64,000 nt of DNA from Calliopsis andreniformis (Eukaryota; Arthropoda; Insecta; Hymenoptera; Andrenidae). The position numbers and the translations under genes are program-made. Of the stretch, positions 40,383 to 54,058 are shown in pieces; position 1 is the stretch's first letter, and every line of letters begins with the position of its first letter. The stretch spans positions 6,696,001 to 6,760,000 of the forward strand of contig NW_027480440.1 in the NCBI RefSeq assembly GCF_051401765.1, given 5' to 3'. The notes beneath the pieces are model-generated. The model saw only the letters and a list, made by a program, of their open reading frames with translations, made no database searches and was not told where the DNA came from.

Positions 40383-42652
40383 TCTTCAATCCTCAATCCT
40401 CAATCCTCAATCCTCAACCCTCAATCCTCAATCCTCAATCCCCAATACCCAATCCTCAATCCTCAGTCCTCAAACCTCAATCCTGAATCCTCAATCATGA
40501 ATCCTCAATCTTCAGCCCTGAGTCCTCAACAATCAGTTGTCAATCCTCAATCCTCAATAGAATATCCTCAATTCACAGTTTCCAATACTGAATACTCAAT
40601 CCGCAATCTTCAGATCTCTATCCGCAAACATCAATTCTCATCACTCAACCCTCAACACTCAGTCTTCAAACCACAATCCTCAATCCTCAATCCTCAATCC
40701 TCATTCTTCAATCCTCAACACCCAATCCTCAATCTTCAATCCTCAAGCCTCAATCCGCAATTCTCAATCCTCAATCCTCAATCCTCAGACCTCAAACATC
40801 AATACTCAACCCTCAGTCCTCGTACACAATCCGCAACCCTCAGTCGTCGATCCTCAATCTTCAACCATCAATATTCAACCTTCAATCCTCAATCCTCAAT
40901 CCTCAATACTCAATCCTCAATACTCAATGTTCAATCCTCAATACCCAATCCTCAATCTTCAATCCTCAATCCTCAATCCTCAATCCTCAATCCTCAACCC
41001 TCAATCCTCAGTCCTCAAACATCAATTCTGAATCCTCAGTCCTGTATTCACAATCTTCAGCCCTCAGTCCTCAACAATCAGTTGTCAATCCTCAATCCTC
41101 AATAGAATATCCTCAATTCACATGTTTCAATACTCAATAATCAACCTGCAATCTTCAAATCTCTATCCACAAACGTCAATTCTTATCACTCAACCCTCAA
41201 CACTCAGTCCCCAATCCTCAATCTTCAATCCTCAATCCTCAATCCCCAATCCTCAATCCTCAATCTTCAATCCTCAATACTCAATCTTCAATCCTCAATC
41301 CTCAATCCTCGGTCCTCAATCCTCAATCGTCAATCACCAATCCTGAATACTCAATCTTCAATCCTCAATCCTCAATCCTCAATCCTCAATCCTCAATCCT
41401 CAATACTCAACCTTCATTCCTCAATACTCAGTCTTCAATCCTCCATCCTCAATCCTCAATCCTCAAGCGTCAATCCTCAATCCTCAATCCTCAACCCTCA
41501 ATCCTCTGTCCTCAAGCCCCCATCCCGAATCCTCAATCCTCAATCCTCAATTTTCAGCCCTGAGTCCTCAACAATCAGTTGTCAATCCTCAATCCTCAAT
41601 AGAATATCCTGAATTCACAGTTTTCGATACTCAATCCTCAATTCTCAATGTTCAATCCGCAATACCCAATCCTCAATCTTCAATCCTCCATCCTCAATCA
41701 TCAATCCTCAATCCTCAATCCTCAATCCTCAATCGTCAGGCTTCAATCCTCAATCCTCAATCCTCATTCTTCAATCCTCAATCCTCAGTCCTCAATCCTC
41801 AATCTTCAATCCTCAGCCCCAAGTCCTCAATCTTCAACACTCAATCCTCAATCCTCAATTTCAATGCTCAATACTCAGTTTTCAATCCTCAATCCTCAAT
41901 CCTCAATCCTCAATCCTCATTCTTCAATCCTCAATACCCAATCCTCAATCTTCAATGATCAATCCTCAATCCTCGATTCTCAATCCTCAATCCTCAACCC
42001 TCAGACCTCAAACATCAATACTCAACCCTCAGTCCTCGTCCGCAATCCACAACCCTCAATCCTCAATCCTCAGTCCTCAGTCCTCAAACCTCAATCCTCA
42101 ACTCTCAGCCCTCATCCTCAATCCTCAATCCTCAATCTTCAATCCTCAAGCATCAATCCTCAAGCCTCAATCCTCAATCCTCAATCCTCAATCCTCAATC
42201 CTCAATCCTCAGTCTTCAACCCTCAATACTCAATCTTCAATCCTCAATCCTCAATCCTTAACCCTCAATCCTCAACACTCAATCTTCAATCCTCAATCCT
42301 CAATCCTCAATCCTCAATCCTCAGTCCTCAGTCCTCAAACCTCAATCCTCAAATCTCAGCCCTCATCCTCAATCCTCAATCCTCAATCCTCAATCCTCAA
42401 TCCTCAATCCTCAGTCCTCAATCCTCAATCCTCAATCCTCAATCGTCAATCTTCAATCCTCAATACTCAATCTTCAATCCTCGATCCTCCATCCTCAATC
42501 ATCAATCCTCATTCTTCAATCCACAATGCCCAATCCTCAATCTTCAATCCTCAATCCTCAATCCTGAATACTCAATCCTCAATCCTCAATCCTCAATCTT
42601 CAATCCTCAGTCCCAAATCCTCAATGTTCAATACTCAATCCTCAATCCTCAA
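40383..42652. repeat. HOR-D copy 2 (about 2.27 kb)
   Basis: It abuts copy 1 and follows it to 42652, where the sequence switches to a type like 1700-1740. It carries an extra 42 bp (6 heptamers, including a CAATCCCC variant) near 41230-41272. Substitutions include CTCAATGTTCAG versus CTCAATTTTCAG (38815 and 41547). A single forward open frame runs across the copy 1/copy 2 junction (38916-41105), but it consists only of SSILNPQ-type repeats and is not a gene. Confidence 0.9.
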
Positions 42653-43117
42653 TCTTCAATGCTCAATACTCAATTTTCAATCCTCAATCCTCAATCCTCA
42701 ATCCACAATCCTCATTCTTCAATCCACAATGCCCAATCCTCAATCTTCAATCCTCAATCCTCAATCCTGAATACTCAATCCTCAATCCTCAATCCTCAAT
42801 CTTGAATCCTCAGTCCGCAATCCTCAATCCTCAATCCTCAATCCTCAGTCCTCAAACCTCAATCCTGTATCCTCAATCCTGAATCCTCAATCTTCAGCCC
42901 TCAGTCCTCAACAATCATTTGTCAATCCTCAATCCTCAATAGAATATCATCAATTCACAGTTTTCAATACTCAATACTCAATCCGCAATCTTCAGATCTC
43001 TATCCGCAAACATCAATTCTCATCACTCAACCCTCAACACTCAGTCTTCAAACCACAATCCTCAATCCTCAATCCTCAATCCTCATTCTTCAATCCTCAA
43101 CACCCAATCCTCAATCT
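42653..43117. repeat. Mosaic junction between HOR-D and HOR-E
   Basis: Heptamer sequence assembled from several sources. About 42653-42930 resembles 1710-2050, and about 42960-43117 resembles HOR-D near 37905-38056 (TCTATCCGCAAACATC and CTTCAAACCACAATCC). One L-A core lies at 42938. No unique sequence is present. Confidence 0.75.
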
Positions 43118-45139
43118 TCAATCCTCAATCCTCAATAGAATATCATCAATACACAGTTTTCATTATTCAATACTCAATCTGCAATCTTCAAATCTCTATA
43201 CACAATCATTAATTCTTATCACTCAACCCTCAACACTCAGTCCCCAATCCTCAATATTCAATCCTCAATCCTCAACACTCAATCCACAATCCTCAACCTT
43301 CAATCTGCAATACTCAATCTTCAATGCTCATTCCTCAATCCTCAATCCTCAATCCTCAATCCTCAATCCTCATTCTTCAATCCTCTATACCCAATCCTCA
43401 ATTTTCAATCCTCAATCCTCAATCCTCAATTCTCAATCCTCAATCCTCAATCCTCAATCCTCAATCCTCAGTCCTCAAACCTCAATCCTGAATCCTCAGT
43501 CCTGAATCCTCAATCTTCAGCACTCAGTCCTCAATCCTCGGTCCTCAATCCTCAATCGTCATGCTTCAATCCTCAATACTCAATATTCAATCCTCAATCC
43601 TCAATCCTCATTCCTCAATCTTCATTCTTCAATCCTCAATACCCAATCCTCAATCTTCAATCCTCAATCCTCAATCCTCAACTTTCAATACTCAATCCTC
43701 AGTCCTCAGTCCTCAAAACTCAATCCTCAACCCTCAGCCCTAATGCTCAATCCTCAATCCTCAATCTTCAATCCTCAAGCCCCAATCCTCAAGCCTCAAT
43801 CCTCAATCCTCAATACTCTGTCCTCTAACCTCAATCCTGAATCCTCAATCCTGAATCCTCAATTTTCAGACCTCACACCTCAACATTCAGACGTCAATCC
43901 TCAATCCTCAATAGAATATCATCAATTCACAGTTTTCAATACTCAATACTCAATCTGCAATCTTCAAACCTCTATTCACAAACATCAATTCTCATCACTC
44001 AAACCTCAACACTCCGTCCCCAATGCTCAATCTTCAATCCTCAATCCTCAATCCTCAATCCTCAATCCTCAATCTTCAATCCTCAATCCTCAATCCTCAA
44101 TCCTCAATCCTGTATCCTGAATTGTCAGTCCTCAATCCTCAATACTCAACCTTTAATCCTCAATACTCAGTCTTCAATCCTCCATCCTCAATCCTCAATC
44201 CTCAATCCTGAATCCTCAATCGTCAGGCTTCAATCCTCAATCCTCAATCCTCAATCCTCAATCCTCAATCCTCAACCTCTCAATCCTCAATCTTCAATCC
44301 TCAATACTCAATCTGCAATCCGCAATCCTCAGTCCTCACTCCTCAATCCTCATTCTTCAATCCTCAATACCGAATCCTCAATCTTCAATCCTCAATCTTC
44401 AATCCTCAATCCTCAATTCTCAATTCTCAATCCTCAATCCTCAATCCTCAATCCTCAATACTCAATCCTCAATCCTCATTCTTCAATCCTCAATACCCAA
44501 TCCTCACTCTTCAATCCTCAATCCTCAATCCTCAATTCTCAATTCGCACTCCGCAGGCCTCAGTCCTCAAACCTCAATCCTCAACCCTCAGCCCTCATCC
44601 TCAATCTTCAATCGACAATCCGCCATCCTCCATCTTCAATCCTCAATACTCAACCTTCAATCCTCAATCATCAGTCCTCAAACCTCAATTCTGAATCCTC
44701 AATCCTGAGTCCTCAATCTTCAGCCCTCAGTCCTCAGCAATCAGTAGTCAATCCTCAGTCTTCAATAGCATATCCTCAATTCACAGTTTTCAACACTCAA
44801 TACTCAATCTGCAATTTTCAAATATCTATCCACAAACATCAATTCTCATCACTCAGCCCTCAACACTCAGTCCTCAATGTTCAATCTTCAATCCTCAATC
44901 CTCAATCTTCAATCCTCAATACTAAATCTTCAACCCTCAATCCTCAATCCTCGGTCCTGAATCCTCAATCGTCAATCTCCAATCCTGAATACTCAATCTT
45001 CAATCCTCAATCGTCAATCTTCAACCCTCAATCCTCAATCCTCAATCCTCAATCCTCAATTCTCAGTCCACAAACCTCAATCCTGAATCCTCAATCCTGA
45101 ATCCTCAATCTTCAGCCCTCAGTCCTCTACAATCAGTTG
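43118..45139. repeat. HOR-E copy 1 (2022 bp)
   Basis: Constant offset of 2022 bp to copy 2; L-A cores 43134, 43910 and 44764 pair with 45156, 45932 and 46786. It contains an 8-mer near 44275 (CAACCTCTC) and two 6-mers (near 43740 and 44600), consistent with 289 heptamers minus 1. The core at 43910 belongs to an L-A subtype preceded by CAACATTCAGACGTC. The core at 44764 reads AATAGCATAT. Confidence 0.9.
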
Positions 45140-46895
45140 TCAATCCTCAATCCTCAATAGAATATCATCAATACACAGTTTTCATTATTCAATACTCAAT
45201 CTGCAATCTTCAAATCTCTATACACAATCATTAATTCTTATCACTCAACCCTCAACACTCAGTCCCCAATCCTCAATATTCAATCCTCAATCCTCAACAC
45301 TCAATCCACAATCCTCAACCTTCAATCTGCAATACTCAATCTTCAATGCTCATTCCTCAATCCTCAATCCTCAATCCTCAATCCTCAATCCTCATTCTTC
45401 AATCCTCTATACCCAATCCTCAATTTTCAATCCTCAATCCTCAATCCTCAATTCTCAATCCTCAATCCTCAATCCTCAATCCTCAATCCTCAGTCCTCAA
45501 ACCTCAATCCTGAATCCTCAGTCCTGAATCCTCAATCTTCAGCACTCAGTCCTCAATCCTCGGTCCTCAATCCTCAATCGTCATGCTTCAATCCTCAATA
45601 CTCAATATTCAATCCTCAATCCTCAATCCTCATTCCTCAATCTTCATTCTTCAATCCTCAATACCCAATCCTCAATCTTCAATCCTCAATCCTCAATCCT
45701 CAACTTTCAATACTCAATCCTCAGTCCTCAGTCCTCAAAACTCAATCCTCAACCCTCAGCCCTAATGCTCAATCCTCAATCCTCAATCTTCAATCCTCAA
45801 GCCCCAATCCTCAAGCCTCAATCCTCAATCCTCAATACTCTGTCCTCTAACCTCAATCCTGAATCCTCAATCCTGAATCCTCAATTTTCAGACCTCACAC
45901 CTCAACATTCAGACGTCAATCCTCAATCCCCAATAGAATATCATCAATTCACAGTTTTCAATACTCAATACTCCATCTGCAATCTTCAAACCTCTATTCA
46001 CAAACATCAATTCTCATCACTCAAACCTCAACACTCCGTCCCCAATGCTCAATCTTCAATCCTCAATCCTCAATCCTCAATCCTCAATCCTCAATCTTCA
46101 ATCCTCAATCCTCAATCCTCAATCCTCAATCCTGTATCCTGAATTGTCAGTCCTCAATCCTCAATACTCAACCTTTAATCCTCAATACTCAGTCTTCAAT
46201 CCTCCATCCTCAATCCTCAATCCTCAATCCTCAATCCTCAATCGTCAGGCTTCAATCCTCAATCCTCAATCCTCAATCCTCAATCCTCAATCCTCAACCT
46301 CTCAATCCTCAATCTTCAATCCTCAATACTCAATCTGCAATCCGCAATCCTCAGTCCTCACTCCTCAATCCTCATTCTTCAATCCTCAATACCGAATCCT
46401 CAATCTTCAATCCTCAATCTTCAATCCTCAATCCTCAATTCTCAATTCTCAATCCTCAATCCTCAATCCTCAATCCTCAATACTCAATCCTCAATCCTCA
46501 TTCTTCAATCCTCAATACCCAATCCTCACTCTTCAATCCTCAATCCTCAATCCTCAATTCTCAATTCGCACTCCGCAGGCCTCAGTCCTCAAACCTCAAT
46601 CCTCAACCCTCAGCCCTCATCCTCAATCTTCAATCGACAATCCGCCATCCTCCATCTTCAATCCTCAATACTCAACCTTCAATCCTCAATCATCAGTCCT
46701 CAAACCTCAATTCTGAATCCTCAATCCTGAGTCCTCAATCTTCAGCCCTCAGTCCTCAGCAATCAGTAGTCAATCCTCAGTCTTCAATAGCATATCCTCA
46801 ATTCACAGTTTTCAACACTCAATACTCAATCTGCAATTTTCAAATATCTATCCACAAACATCAATTCTCATCACTCAGCCCTCAACACTCAGTCC
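45140..46895. repeat. HOR-E copy 2 (about 1.76 kb)
   Basis: It follows copy 1 closely, with substitutions such as CCCCAATAGAAT at about 45928-45939, and diverges at 46896. It is also the left part of a larger 3.7-kb repeat whose second copy starts near 48826 (offset 3769, then 3671 after the 98-bp duplication). Confidence 0.88.
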
Positions 46896-47058
46896 ACAAT
46901 GTTCAATCCTCAATCGTCAATTCTCAATCTTCAATCCTCAATACTGAACCTTCAATCATCAATTCTCATCACTCAGCCCTCAACACTCAGTCCACAATGT
47001 TCAATCCTCAATCGTCAATTCTCAATCTTCAATCCTCAATACTGAACCTTCAATCATC
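46863..47058. repeat. 98-bp tandem duplication
   Basis: Copies 46863-46960 and 46961-47058 are identical by eye and exactly 14 heptamers long, each starting AATTCTCATCACTCAGCC and ending CTTCAATCATC. The parallel copy of this region near 50632-50729 has only one unit. The duplication therefore happened after the 3.7-kb repeat was made, or one unit was lost there. Confidence 0.92.
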
Positions 47059-47339
47059 AATCCTCAATCCTCAGGCCTCAATCCTCAATCCTCAATCCTC
47101 AATCCTCAGTCCCCAGTCCTCAATCTTCTATCCTCAATACTCAATCCTCAATCCTCAATCCGCAATATTCAATTCTCAATACTCAATCTTCAATCCTCAA
47201 TCCTCAATCCTCAATCCTCAATCATCAATCATCAATCCTCAATCATCAATCCTCAATCTTCAATACTCAATCCTCAATCCTCAATCCTCAATCCTCAATA
47301 ATCAACCATCAATCCTCAATTCTAATTACTCAATAGAAT

Positions 47340-47357
47340 ATCCTGAATTCTCAGGAT
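47340..47357. repeat. L-D inverted repeat
   Basis: ATCCTGA-ATTC-TCAGGAT, perfect 7-bp arms, preceded by CTCAATAGAAT and followed by TCTACACTC. Confidence 0.9.
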
Positions 47358-47453
47358 TCTACACTCAAAACTCAATCCTCAACCCTCAGCCCTCACTCTC
47401 AATCCTCAATCCACAATCCTCAAACCTCAATCCTCAACCGTCAGTCGTCGTCC

Positions 47454-48796
47454 TCAATCCTCAATCCTCAATCCTCAACCCTCAATCCTCAGTCCACAAA
47501 CCTCAATCCCGAATCCTCAATCCTGAATTCTCAATCTTCAGCCCTCATTCCTCAACAATCAATTGTCAATCCTCAATCCTCCATAGAATATCCTCAATTC
47601 ATAGTTTTTAATACTCGATCCACATTCTTCAATCTTCAAATCTCAATCCACAAGCATCAATTCTCATCACTCAACCCTCAACACTCAGTCCTAAATCCTC
47701 AATATTCAATCCTCAATCCTCAATCCGCAATTCTCAATCCTCAATCCTCAATCCTCAGACCTCAAACATCAATACTCAACCCTCAGTGCTCGTCCTCAAT
47801 CCACAACCCTCAATCCTCGATCCTCAATCTTCAATCATCAATATTCAATCTTCGATCCTCAATCCTCAATACTCAATACTCAATCCTCAATCCTCAATGT
47901 TCAATCCTCAATACCCAATCCTCAATCTTCAATCCTCAATCCTCAATCCTCAATCCTCAATCCTCAATCCTCAATCCTCAGTCCTGAATCCTCAATCTTC
48001 AGACCTCAGACATCAACAATCAGACGTCAATCCTCAATCCTCAATAGAATATCATCAATTCACTGTTTTCAATACTCAATACTCAATCTGCAATCTTCAG
48101 ATCTCTATCCACAAACATCAATTCTCATCACTCAACCTTCAACACTCAGTCCCCAATGCTCAATCTTCAATCCTCAATCCTCAATCCTCAATCCTCAATC
48201 CTCAATCTTCAATCCTCAATACTCAATCTTCAATCCTCAATCCTCAATCCTCAATCGTCAATACTCTATCCTCAATCGTCAGTCTTCAATCCTCAATACT
48301 CAACCTTTAGTCCTCAATACTCAATCCTCAATCCTCATTCTTCAGTCCTCAATACCCAATCCTCAATCTTCAATCCTCAATCCTCAATCCTCAATTCTCA
48401 ATCCGCAATCCGCTGCCCTCAGTCCTCAAACCCCAATCCTCAACCCTCAGCCCTCATCCTCAATTCTCAATCGACAATCCGCAATCCTCAATACTCAATC
48501 CTCCCATATTCAATCATCAATACTCAATCTTCAATCCTCAATCCTCAATCCTCAATGCTCAATCCTCAATCCTCAATATTCAACACTCAACAATCAACCA
48601 TCAATCCTCAATGCTCAATCATCAATCCTCAATTCTCAATACTCAAGATAATATCCTGATTTCTCATGGATCAATACTCAATGCACAATGTTCAATAGTC
48701 AAATCTCAATCCTCAAACATCAATTCTCAACACTCAACCCTCAACACTCAGTCCTCTCTCTTCAATCCTCCATCCTCAACCCTCAATCCTCAGGCG
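47454..48796. repeat. HOR-F copy within the first 3.7-kb repeat
   Basis: It corresponds to 51125-52467 at an offset of 3671 and so also to 52468-53810. It contains L-B with a TCAGTGCTCGTCC variant near 47785, the L-A subtype with CAGACGTC (core 48043), an 8-mer CCTCCCATATTC near 48500 and an L-C landmark with CCTGATTTCTCATGG near 48652. Confidence 0.85.
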
Positions 48797-51010
48797 TCAA
48801 TCCTCAATCCTCAATCCTCAACCCTCAATCCTCAGTCCACAAACCTCAATCCTGAATCCTCAATCCTGAATCCTCAATCTTCAGCCCTCAGTCCTCTACA
48901 ATCAGTTGTCATTCCTCAATCCTCAATAGAATATCATCAATACACTGTTTTCATTATTCAATACTCAATCTGCAATCTTCAAATCTCTATACACAATCAT
49001 TAATTCTTATCACTCAACCCTCAACACTCAGTCCCCAATCCTCAATATTCAATCCTCAATCCTCAACACTCAATCCACAATCCTCAACCTTCAATCTGCA
49101 ATACTCAATCTTCAATGCTCATTCCTCAATCCTCAATCCTCAATCCTCAATCCTCAATCCTCATTCTTCAATCCTCTATACCCAATCCTCAATTTTCAAT
49201 CCTCAATCCTCAATCCTCAATTCTCAATCCTCAATCCTCAATCCTCAATCCTCAATCCTCAGTCCTCAAACCTCAATCCTGAATCCTCAGTCCTGAATCC
49301 TCAATCTTCAGCACTGAGTCCTCAATCCTCGGTCCTCAATCCTCAATCGTCATGCTTCAATCCTCAATACTCAATATTCAATCCTCAATCCTCAATCCTC
49401 ATTCCTCAATCTTCATTCTTCAATCCTCAATACCCAATCCTCAATCTTCAATCCTCAATCCTCAATCCTCAACTTTCAATACTCAATCCTCAGTCCTCAG
49501 TCCTCAAAACTCAATCCTCAACCCTCAGCCCTAATGCTCAATCCTCAATCCTCAATCTTCAATCCTCAAGCCCCAATCCTCAAGCCTCAATCCTCAATCC
49601 TCAATACTCTGTCCTCTAACCTCAATCCTGAATCCTCAATCCTGAATCCTCAATTTTCAGACCTCACACCTCAACATTCAGACGTCAATCCTCAATCCTC
49701 AATAGAATATCATCAATTCACAGTTTTCAATACTCAATACTCAATCTGCTATCTTCAAACCTCTATTCACAAACATCAATTCTCATCACTCAAACCTCAA
49801 CACTCCGTCCCCAATGCTCAATCTTCAATCCTCAATCCTCAATCCTCAATCCTCAATCCTCAATCTTCAATCCTCAATCCTCAATCCTCAATCCTCAATC
49901 CTGTATCCTGAATTGTCAGTCCTCAATCCTCAATACTCAACCTTTAATCCTCAATACTCAGTCTTCAATCCTCCATCCTCAATCCTCAATCCTCAATCCT
50001 CAATCCTCAATCGTCAGGCTTCAATCCTCAATCCTCAATCCTCAATCCTCAATCCTCAATCCTCAACCTCTCAATCCTCAATCTTCAATCCTCAATACTC
50101 AATCTGCAATCCGCAATCCTCAGTCCTCACTCCTCAATCCTCATTCTTCAATCCTCAATACCGAATCCTCAATCTTCAATCCTCAATCTTCAATCCTCAA
50201 TCCTCAATTCTCAATTCTCAATCCTCAATCCTCAATCCTCAATCCTCAATACTCAATCCTCAATCCTCATTCTTCAATCCTCAATACCCAATCCTCACTC
50301 TTCAATCCTCAATCCTCAATCCTCAATTCTCAATTCGCACTCCGCAGGCCTCAGTCCTCAAACCTCAATCCTCAACCCTCAGCCCTCATCCTCAATCTTC
50401 AATCGACAATCCGCCATCCTCCATCTTCAATCCTCAATACTCAACCTTCAATCCTCAATCATCAGTCCTCAAACCTCAATTCTGAATCCTCAATCCTGAG
50501 TCCTCAATCTTCAGCCCTCAGTCCTCAGCAATCAGTAGTCAATCCTCAGTCTTCAATAGCATATCCTCTATTCACAGTTTTCAACACTCAATACTCAATC
50601 TGCAATTTTCAAATATCTAACCACAAACATCAATTCTCATCACTCAGCCCTCAACACTCAGTCCACAATGTTCAATCCTCAATCGTCAATTCTCAATCTT
50701 CAATCCTCAATACTGAACCTTCAATCATCAATCCTCAATCCTCAGGCCTCAATCCTCAATCCTCAATCCTCAATCCTCAGTCCCCAGTCCTCAATCTTCT
50801 ATCCTCAATACTCAATCCTCAATCCTCAATCCGCAATATTCAATTCTCAATACTCAATCTTCAATCCTCAATCCTCAATCCTCAATCCTCAATCATCAAT
50901 CATCAATCCTCAATCATCAATCCTCAATCTTCAATACTCAATCCTCAATCCTCAATCCTCAATCCTCAATAATCAACCATCAATCCTCAATTCTAATTAC
51001 TCAATAGAAT

Positions 51011-51028
51011 ATCCTGAATTCTCAGGAT
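51011..51028. repeat. L-D inverted repeat
   Basis: Same 18-bp perfect inverted repeat, 3671 bp after the one at 47340. Confidence 0.9.
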
Positions 51029-51124
51029 TCTACACTCAAAACTCAATCCTCAACCCTCAGCCCTCACTCTCAATCCTCAATCCACAATCCTCAAACCTCA
51101 ATCCTCAACCGTCAGTCGTCGTCC

Positions 51125-52467
51125 TCAATCCTCAATCCTCAATCCTCAACCCTCAATCCTCAGTCCACAAACCTCAATCCCGAATCCTCAATCCTGAATT
51201 CTCAATCTTCAGCCCTCATTCCTCAACAATCAATTGTCAATCCTCAATCCTCCATAGAATATCCTCAATTCATAGTTTTTAATACTCGATCCACATTCTT
51301 CAATCTTCAAATCTCAATCCACAAGCATCAATTCTCATCACTCAACCCTCAACACTCAGTCCTAAATCCTCAATATTCAATCCTCAATCCTCAATCCGCA
51401 ATTCTCAATCCTCAATCCTCAATCCTCAGACCTCAAACATCAATACTCAACCCTCAGTGCTCGTCCTCAATCCACAACCCTCAATCCTCGATCCTCAATC
51501 TTCAATCATCAATATTCAATCTTCGATCCTCAATCCTCAATACTCAATACTCAATCCTCAATCCTCAATGTTCAATCCTCAATACCCAATCCTCAATCTT
51601 CAATCCTCAATCCTCAATCCTCAATCCTCAATCCTCAATCCTCAATTCTCAGTCCTGAATCCTCAATCTTCAGACCTCAGACATCAACAATCAGACGTCA
51701 ATCCTCAATCCTCAATAGAATATCATCAATTCACTGTTTTCAATACTCAATACTCAATCTGCAATCTTCAGATCTCTATCCACAAACATCAATTCTCATC
51801 ACTCAACCTTCAACACTCAGTCCCCAATGCTCAATCTTCAATCCTCAATCCTCAATCCTCAATCCTCAATCCTCAATCTTCAATCCTCAATACTCAATCT
51901 TCAATCCTCAATCCTCAATCCTCAATCGTCAATACTCTATCCTCAATCGTCAGTCTTCAATCCTCAATACTCAACCTTTAGTCCTCAATACTCAATCCTC
52001 AATCCTCATTCTTCAGTCCTCAATACCCAATCCTCAATCTTCAATCCTCAATCCTCAATCCTCAATTCTCAATCCGCAATCCGCTGCCCTCAGTCCTCAA
52101 ACCCCAATCCTCAACCCTCAGCCCTCATCCTCAATTCTCAATCGACAATCCGCAATCCTCAATACTCAATCCTCCCATATTCAATCATCAATACTCAATC
52201 TTCAATCCTCAATCCTCAATCCTCAATGCTCAATCCTCAATCCTCAATATTCAACACTCAACAATCAACCATCAATCCTCAATGCTCAATCATCAATCCT
52301 CAATTATCAATACTCAAGATAATATCCTGATTTCTCATGGATCAATACTCAATCCACAATGTTCAATAGTCAAATCTCAATCCTCAAACATCAATTCTCA
52401 ACACTCAACCCTCAACACTCAGTCCTCTCTCTTCAATCCTCCATCCTCAACCCTCAATCCTCAGGCG
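51125..52467. repeat. HOR-F copy (1343 bp)
   Basis: First member of the directly adjacent HOR-F series; its constant offset to the next copy is 1343 bp (51457 with 52800, 51827 with 53170, 52282 with 53625). The unit is 192 heptamers minus 1, consistent with two 6-mers and one 8-mer in it. Confidence 0.9.
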
Positions 52468-53810
52468 TCAATCCTCAATCCTCAATCCTCAACCCTCAAT
52501 CCTCAGTCCACAAACCTCAATCCCGAATCCTCAATCCTGAATTCTCAATCTTCAGCCCTCATTCCTCAACAATCAATCGTCAATCCTCAATCCTCCATAG
52601 AATATCCTCAATTCATAGTTTTTAATACTCGATCCACATTCTTCAATCTTCAAATCTCAATCCACAAGCATCAATTCTCATCACTCAACCCTCAACACTC
52701 AGTCCTAAATCCTCAATATTCAATCCTCAATCCTCAATCCGCAATTCTCAATCCTCAATCCTCAATCCTCAGACCTCAAACATCAATACTCAACCCTCAG
52801 TGCTCGTCCTCAATCCACAACCCTCAATCCTCGATCCTCAATCTTCAATCATCAATATTCAATCTTCGATCCTCAATCCTCAATACCCAATACTCAATCC
52901 TCTATCCTCAATGTTCAATCCTCAATACCCAATCCTCAATCTTCAATCCTCAATCCTCAATCCTCAATCCTCAATCCTCAATCCTCAATCCTCAGTCCTG
53001 AATCCTCAATCTTCAGACCTCAGACATCAACAATCAGACGTCAATCCTCAATCCTCAATAGAATATCATCAATTCACTGTTTTCAATACTCAATACTCAA
53101 TCTGCAATCTTCAGATCTCTATCCACAAACATCAATTCTCATCACTCAACCTTCAACACTCAGTCCCCAATGCTCAATCTTCAATCCTCAATCCTCAATC
53201 CTCAATCCTCAATCCTCAATCTTCAATCCTCAATACTCAATCTTCAATCCTCAATCCTCAATCCTCAATCGTCAATACTCTATCCTCAATCGTCAGTCTT
53301 CAATCCTCAATACTCAACCTTTAGTCGTCAATACTCAATCCTCAATCCTCATTCTTCAGTTCTCAATACCCAATCCTCAATCTTCAATCCTCAATCCTCA
53401 ATCCTCAATTCTCAATCCGCAATCCGCTGCCCTCAGTCCTCAAACCCCAATCCTCAACCCTCAGCCCTCATCCTCAATTCTCAATCGACAATCCGCAATC
53501 CTCAATACTCAATCCTCCCATCTTCAATCATCAATACTCAATCTTCAATCCTCAATCCTCAATCCTCAATGCTCAATCCTCAATCCTCAATATTCAACAC
53601 TCAACAATCAACCATCAATCCTCAATGCTCAATCATCAATCCTCAATTCTCAATACTCAAGATAATATCCTGATTTCTCATGGATCAATACTCAATCCAC
53701 AATGTTCAATAATCAAATATCAATCCTCAAACATCAATTCTCAACACTCAACCCTCAACACTCAGTCCTCTCTCTTCAATCCTCCATCCTCAACCCTCAA
53801 TCCTCAGGCG
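52468..53810. repeat. HOR-F copy (1343 bp)
   Basis: It abuts the preceding copy. Private changes include CAATACCCAATACTCAATCC near 52879, AGTCGTCAATAC near 53322 and a CCTCCCATCTTC 8-mer where the previous copies have CCTCCCATATTC. Confidence 0.9.
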
Positions 53811-54058
53811 TCAATTCTCAATCCTCAATCCCCAACCCTCAATCCTCAGTCCTCAAAGCTCAATCCCGAATCCTCAATCCTGAATCCTCAATCTTCAGCC
53901 CTCATTCCTCAACAATCAATTGTCAATCCTCAATCCTCCATAGAATATCCTCAATTCATAGTTTTTAATACGCGATCCCCATTCTTCAATCTTCAAATCT
54001 CAATCCACAAGCATCAATTCTCATCACTCAACCCTCAACACTCAGTCCTAAATCCTCA
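53811..54058. repeat. HOR-F partial copy
   Basis: Continues the 1343-bp periodicity for about 250 bp with more substitutions (CTCAAAGCTCAATCCCG), then switches to other satellite sequence at about 54058. Confidence 0.8.

Larger units (their letters stand above)
48826..52520. repeat. Second copy of the 3.7-kb E/F composite repeat
   Basis: It matches 45059 onward at 3769 bp up to the 98-bp duplication and at 3671 bp after it (for example 47786 with 51457 and 48156 with 51827). It includes a third HOR-E copy (about 48909-50660) and one HOR-F copy. The 3671-bp spacing equals 525 heptamers minus 4; I count six 6-mers and two 8-mers, net minus 4. Confidence 0.88.

Noticed and set aside
38916..41105. 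729-codon forward open frame (and many of 100-531 codons, such as 4057-5652 and 8588-9463)
   Set aside because: The peptide is only SSILNPQ-type repeats, overlapping frames encode the same peptide, the frame crosses the HOR-D copy junction, and the paralogous copy stops at a different place (42805). Starts are chance ATGs in heptamer variants such as CAATGCTC. No ribosome-binding or gene-like context.
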